A program made the translations under genes and the position numbers. This document shows positions 61,094 to 64,000 of a DNA stretch of 64,000 nt, one piece after another. The notes below the pieces were generated by a model, which worked only from the letters and a program-made list of their open reading frames with translations, was not told the origin of the DNA and made no database searches. The stretch lies in contig FJUW01000004.1 of the NCBI GenBank assembly GCA_900074885.1, forward strand, positions 1,805,458-1,869,457. Reading direction: 5' to 3'. Every line of letters begins with the position of its first letter. Position 1 is the first letter of the stretch. Origin of the DNA: Rhynchosporium graminicola (lineage: Eukaryota > Ascomycota > Leotiomycetes > Helotiales > Ploettnerulaceae).

Positions 61094-62700
61094 AAGATGA
61101 GACTTGTCAGAAGAATACGTTGAGATCTTGGTCATTTTTCGTTATGAAACTATTGTTTTCTATACAAGGTGTCTGTCGTAGGTAAGTCTAAATTTTGAAA
61201 ATAATCAACAAGGCGAATGGTATTTCGCTTACGGGTCGTCTGGTAACAAAAACTGTAGTTTTGTAGAATGATATCTGTCCCTACGATTAGACTGCCATGA
61301 GTAATGTTTCAAAAGCATTCAGCAAAGAATGATCGAAACATTCATGTGCAAGTTTCGTTGGGAATATTTGATTTAGCGACCTTGTCAGAATAGAAGTTAT
61401 GCTTTATCTGTTTACCACCGTTTCAGCAACATCTCCCATTGATTATTCGGACCTCGTATCAACTATTCGGCTAATATAAACCACGTTATAAATAAGGTGA
61501 CTCGAGTTGAGTCTAGGGTAATACTCAACTCAACCCAGAGGTACTGTGAACTTAGCGTACTCAGCTCGACTCGACTCGATTCGACTCAGAGTCACCCTAA
61601 GTATACTCAGAGTATTTCCTACTAATTATATAAATACGCTACTAGACTAAAACTCGCGTATCAAGGCCTTGTTTTACTTCGTATAATAAGCTTACTTTTT
61701 AGTAATCGAATTTATTTATAATTATTATTTAATTATTATTATATTTACTCAACATGTACTTTACATATGCTTTCTCCTTACTATGACGCTAGATTAAACA
61801 TTTATTCAGGAGAGGGAACAGTACTTTTTGTATACTTTATATATACTTTATACCATCTTATTCAACTCAAATTACCCCAAGTCTGTTCAATGTACAGTAC
61901 TCAACTCAACTCAGCTCTACTCGACTCAAAGTCCTTGAGTAATCTTTAATACGCTGAATACGACTGGGAGACTCTAATCAGGAAATGATATCATGTGTAT
62001 AATAGTTTCAATATTTGGAAAGTTTAGGAAAAACTACTCATTATGCTACAGTATATTAAATTTATAGTATTATATATTAATCAAATTATAATTTCTTAAT
62101 TTAAATATAAGCCTCTTTTCTTTAATGGAACTTGACGATACATTACTTTAGGGGTAGTAGCCCATTCAATCTCCCCCCGTCTACAACTATAACTAACTAT
62201 CATAATTCTCATGGTTGATATTAAGTACATGAAGATTATTAGAAGTTATCATAATATTTTATTGAAATTTACAGAAATATATGGAGAGAACTACAGGAGT
62301 AAGTGAAATTAAGAAGATATAATTCTTATCACTCTAGCATACTAATCAGAGTCTTCGATTGCAATTCCCCATTTGATAGCTGAATTGGAAATAAATTTGG
62401 CTAATGGTAATCGTGGTTGACCAACGATGGAGAAATTGCTGAATCGGAGTAATATATCCAAAGCGGGACTAATTTCGCAACACAGTCTCTCAAAAGACCT
62501 CGAATGTTTTGCAAGAAGAGTTCTTATAACTACACCATTGAAAAGTCTGTGTATTCGGAGTCCAAGATCCCTCCCTACTCTGTGATTTTTGCAAAAATCT
62601 AGCAAAACTTCAAAAGAAAGCAACGAAACGCCCCCTAAGGCGACTTACGGCTACTCGCGTGATCACAATCAACTTCAAATTCATTCCTATAACTGAGATC
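61094..62700. other. Intergenic region with ACTC-rich low-complexity blocks
   Basis: No supported gene. Two blocks dense in ACTC/GACTC motifs (61499-61620 and 61895-61945) flank an AT-rich stretch and are listed separately. A 93-codon minus-strand frame at 62342-62623 shows no family I recognise; it could be a fragment of an F-box-type gene like its neighbour, but I would not annotate it. Confidence 0.4.
61499..61945. repeat. Paired ACTC/GACTC low-complexity blocks around an AT-rich core
   Basis: The left block has ACTCGAGTTGAGTC, ACTCAACTCAACCC and CTCGACTCGACTCGATTCGA. The right block (about 61895-61935) has TACTCAACTCAACTCAGC and CTACTCGACTCAAAG. The blocks are about 330 bp apart and share motifs directly and partly inverted. 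They could be the ends of a degraded element or independently expanded pentamers. Confidence 0.5.
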
Positions 62701-62880
62701 TAATCCAAAAGAAAATCCAAAAACAAACCAAAAATCAGACAGACTCTATAAAGTCCAAAAAACTGTAAAATCAAACCCAAGAACAAACCAAAAATCAGAC
62801 AGACTCTCTATAAGATCAAAACAACTATAAAATCAAACCCAAGATCAAACCGAAGACCAAACCGAAAACTAAACAGACTA
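62701..62880. repeat. A/C-rich tandem repeat, period about 60 bp
   Basis: AACAAACCAAAAATCAGACA begins at 62722 and 62782, followed in both by GACTCT and, after a few variable bases, AAAATCAAACCCAAGA. A third, diverged copy continues to about 62880 (CAAACCGAAGACCAAACC). It lies between two minus-strand frames, in the 3' flank of the gene ending at 63033. Confidence 0.8.
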
Positions 62881-63032
62881 AGTACGAAATACAACCACCT
62901 AGAATTTATTTAAAAATAATTCCACAGCTTGCACTCCGAGCATGGATAGTTAGCCAAAGAACAAAAATCGGAAACTAGCAAAATAACAAGCCTCCCACAA
63001 AATACAATCAAACCGCTTGACGCCAGCCCAAG

Positions 63033-63960
63033 TCAATTTCTGTTTTCCTGATATCTACACCTGCGCTCGAAATTCTCAGACAAAGGCGCTAGTGCTTTTC
63101 TTTTTCTGTTCGGGTTAAACGCTCTTACCTCTTCATATTCTTCAAACCTACCGCAAAAAATCAATCTCTTGCAGCGATATATCTCGGGTAATCTTCTCAA
63201 TCGTTCCTCTTGTAAATCTCGCAGGTCAAAGCGCAGATCTATTGGATCATTGAACTCGAATTCGTATGCTCTTCTCAATTGTTCGTCCGGTGGATCTCCT
63301 GGGAAAAAGTCCAGTCCTGGTGGATAATTGAATGTATGATGATTCATTCCCGCCTTATTCGCCGCTTCTCGTTCTTTAATGGTGTACGATGATTGTGGCT
63401 GCCGAGGGCAATGAAGGTTGTTCGTCCTTGTATTAATTTTTCGATTCCAATTCATAAGCTGTTCTTGTAGACACAAGTTTCCTTCAAGGAGGCCATAGGG
63501 AGCATAACGTGAGCCGTAGACTACTGTGAGCACGTCACTGATGAAATTCCAACCATAATGATCTTTTTCGGCGTACACCAACTTGACGTTCACCCCACGA
63601 AGTTTCATCAACTCTGTCCAGCCCGGAGCGCTTCTGAAAGAACGAATTTCGGACTCGAATTCGAAGAACGGGGCTAGCAAAGTGATATCAAGCTCAAGAT
63701 ACTTGAGACCCCTGCATGTCGAAAGAATAGTGAATGCGGCCGCCGCTTGTGATCCCATATTGCAGTCCCAATGTACGCGGATTGACCGGATGGCGTTGCG
63801 CCGTTCTGGAAGAAGGACCACCAGGTATTTCAATAACGATGCTGTGTCGAAAAAGTCGAATCTATTGTGTTTGTAAAACAGGAAGTCGTTGATGACGATA
63901 TCGTTGATTCTGCGACATGTCTGACTGAGCTGAATTGAAGAACGAAAGATCAGCAATGGC
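63033..63960 (-). CDS. F-box/DUF7730-like protein, 5'-partial at the window edge
   Basis: A minus-strand open frame of just over 300 codons ends with TGA at 63033. It has no proper ATG at its upstream end. An in-frame TAG (about 63978) and a CACAG acceptor-like site at about 63960 suggest this is a downstream exon and that the first exon lies beyond 64000. The start of the exon reads GPLLIFRSSIQLSQTCRRINDIV, then FLFYKHNRFDFFDTASLLKYL, LPERRNAIRSIRVHWDCN and CRGLKYLELDITL. This is the layout of the large fungal family in which an LL.TCR.I..E block and an N.F.F strand follow an F-box-like start. The C-terminal half is polar and basic. The function is unknown; related proteins are numerous in ascomycetes. 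Confidence 0.75.
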
Positions 63961-64000
63961 CCTGTGAGATATTTGTTCTATGAAAGCCAGAAAATTCTTC

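Overview
The window is nuclear DNA of a filamentous ascomycete (Pezizomycotina). Genes carry short GT-AG introns of about 47-70 nt. There is a C6 zinc-cluster transcription factor, and the transposons have the dense C-to-T/G-to-A decay of repeat-induced point mutation (RIP). I cannot name the species from the sequence.

Layout. At 1.3-2.9 kb lies a zinc-cluster transcription factor. Positions 4965-25569 are one 20.6-kb retrotransposon nest. The outermost Ty3/Gypsy element (minus strand, TSD GATAC) was entered by a second Gypsy element (6316-16842, plus strand, TSD GAAGA). That one was entered, in its protease region, by a third chromodomain-bearing Gypsy element (7920-11709, minus strand, TSD TTATA), which itself holds an orphan LTR at 10366-10567. 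All reading frames in the nest are broken by RIP-type stop codons. Then come a divergent housekeeping pair, the ribosome-associated small protein Tma7 (minus) and the spliceosomal kinase Prp4 (plus), and a complete but dead Tc1-type DNA transposon with 84-bp inverted repeats (31515-32816).

From 34 to 51 kb the window is gene-sparse. It has a proline-rich hypothetical protein, a Ran1/Ksp1-type protein kinase flanked by more than 5 kb of non-coding DNA on each side, and an acidic coiled-coil protein. The 51-54.6 kb interval has no clear gene but holds at least seven copies of an intron-3'-end-like repeat, all in the same orientation. From 55.7 kb gene density returns: a SAC3/CSN8-like protein diverging from a seven-transmembrane PAQR/Izh receptor, a decayed F-box-like pseudogene, a short-chain dehydrogenase, and a 5'-partial F-box/DUF-type protein at the right edge.

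The genes do not form an evident pathway or biosynthetic cluster; most are housekeeping or regulatory. I see no convincing undescribed multi-gene system. The most informative non-routine signals are the edge-spared RIP footprint of every nested element and the repeated intron-like units at 51-54.6 kb.
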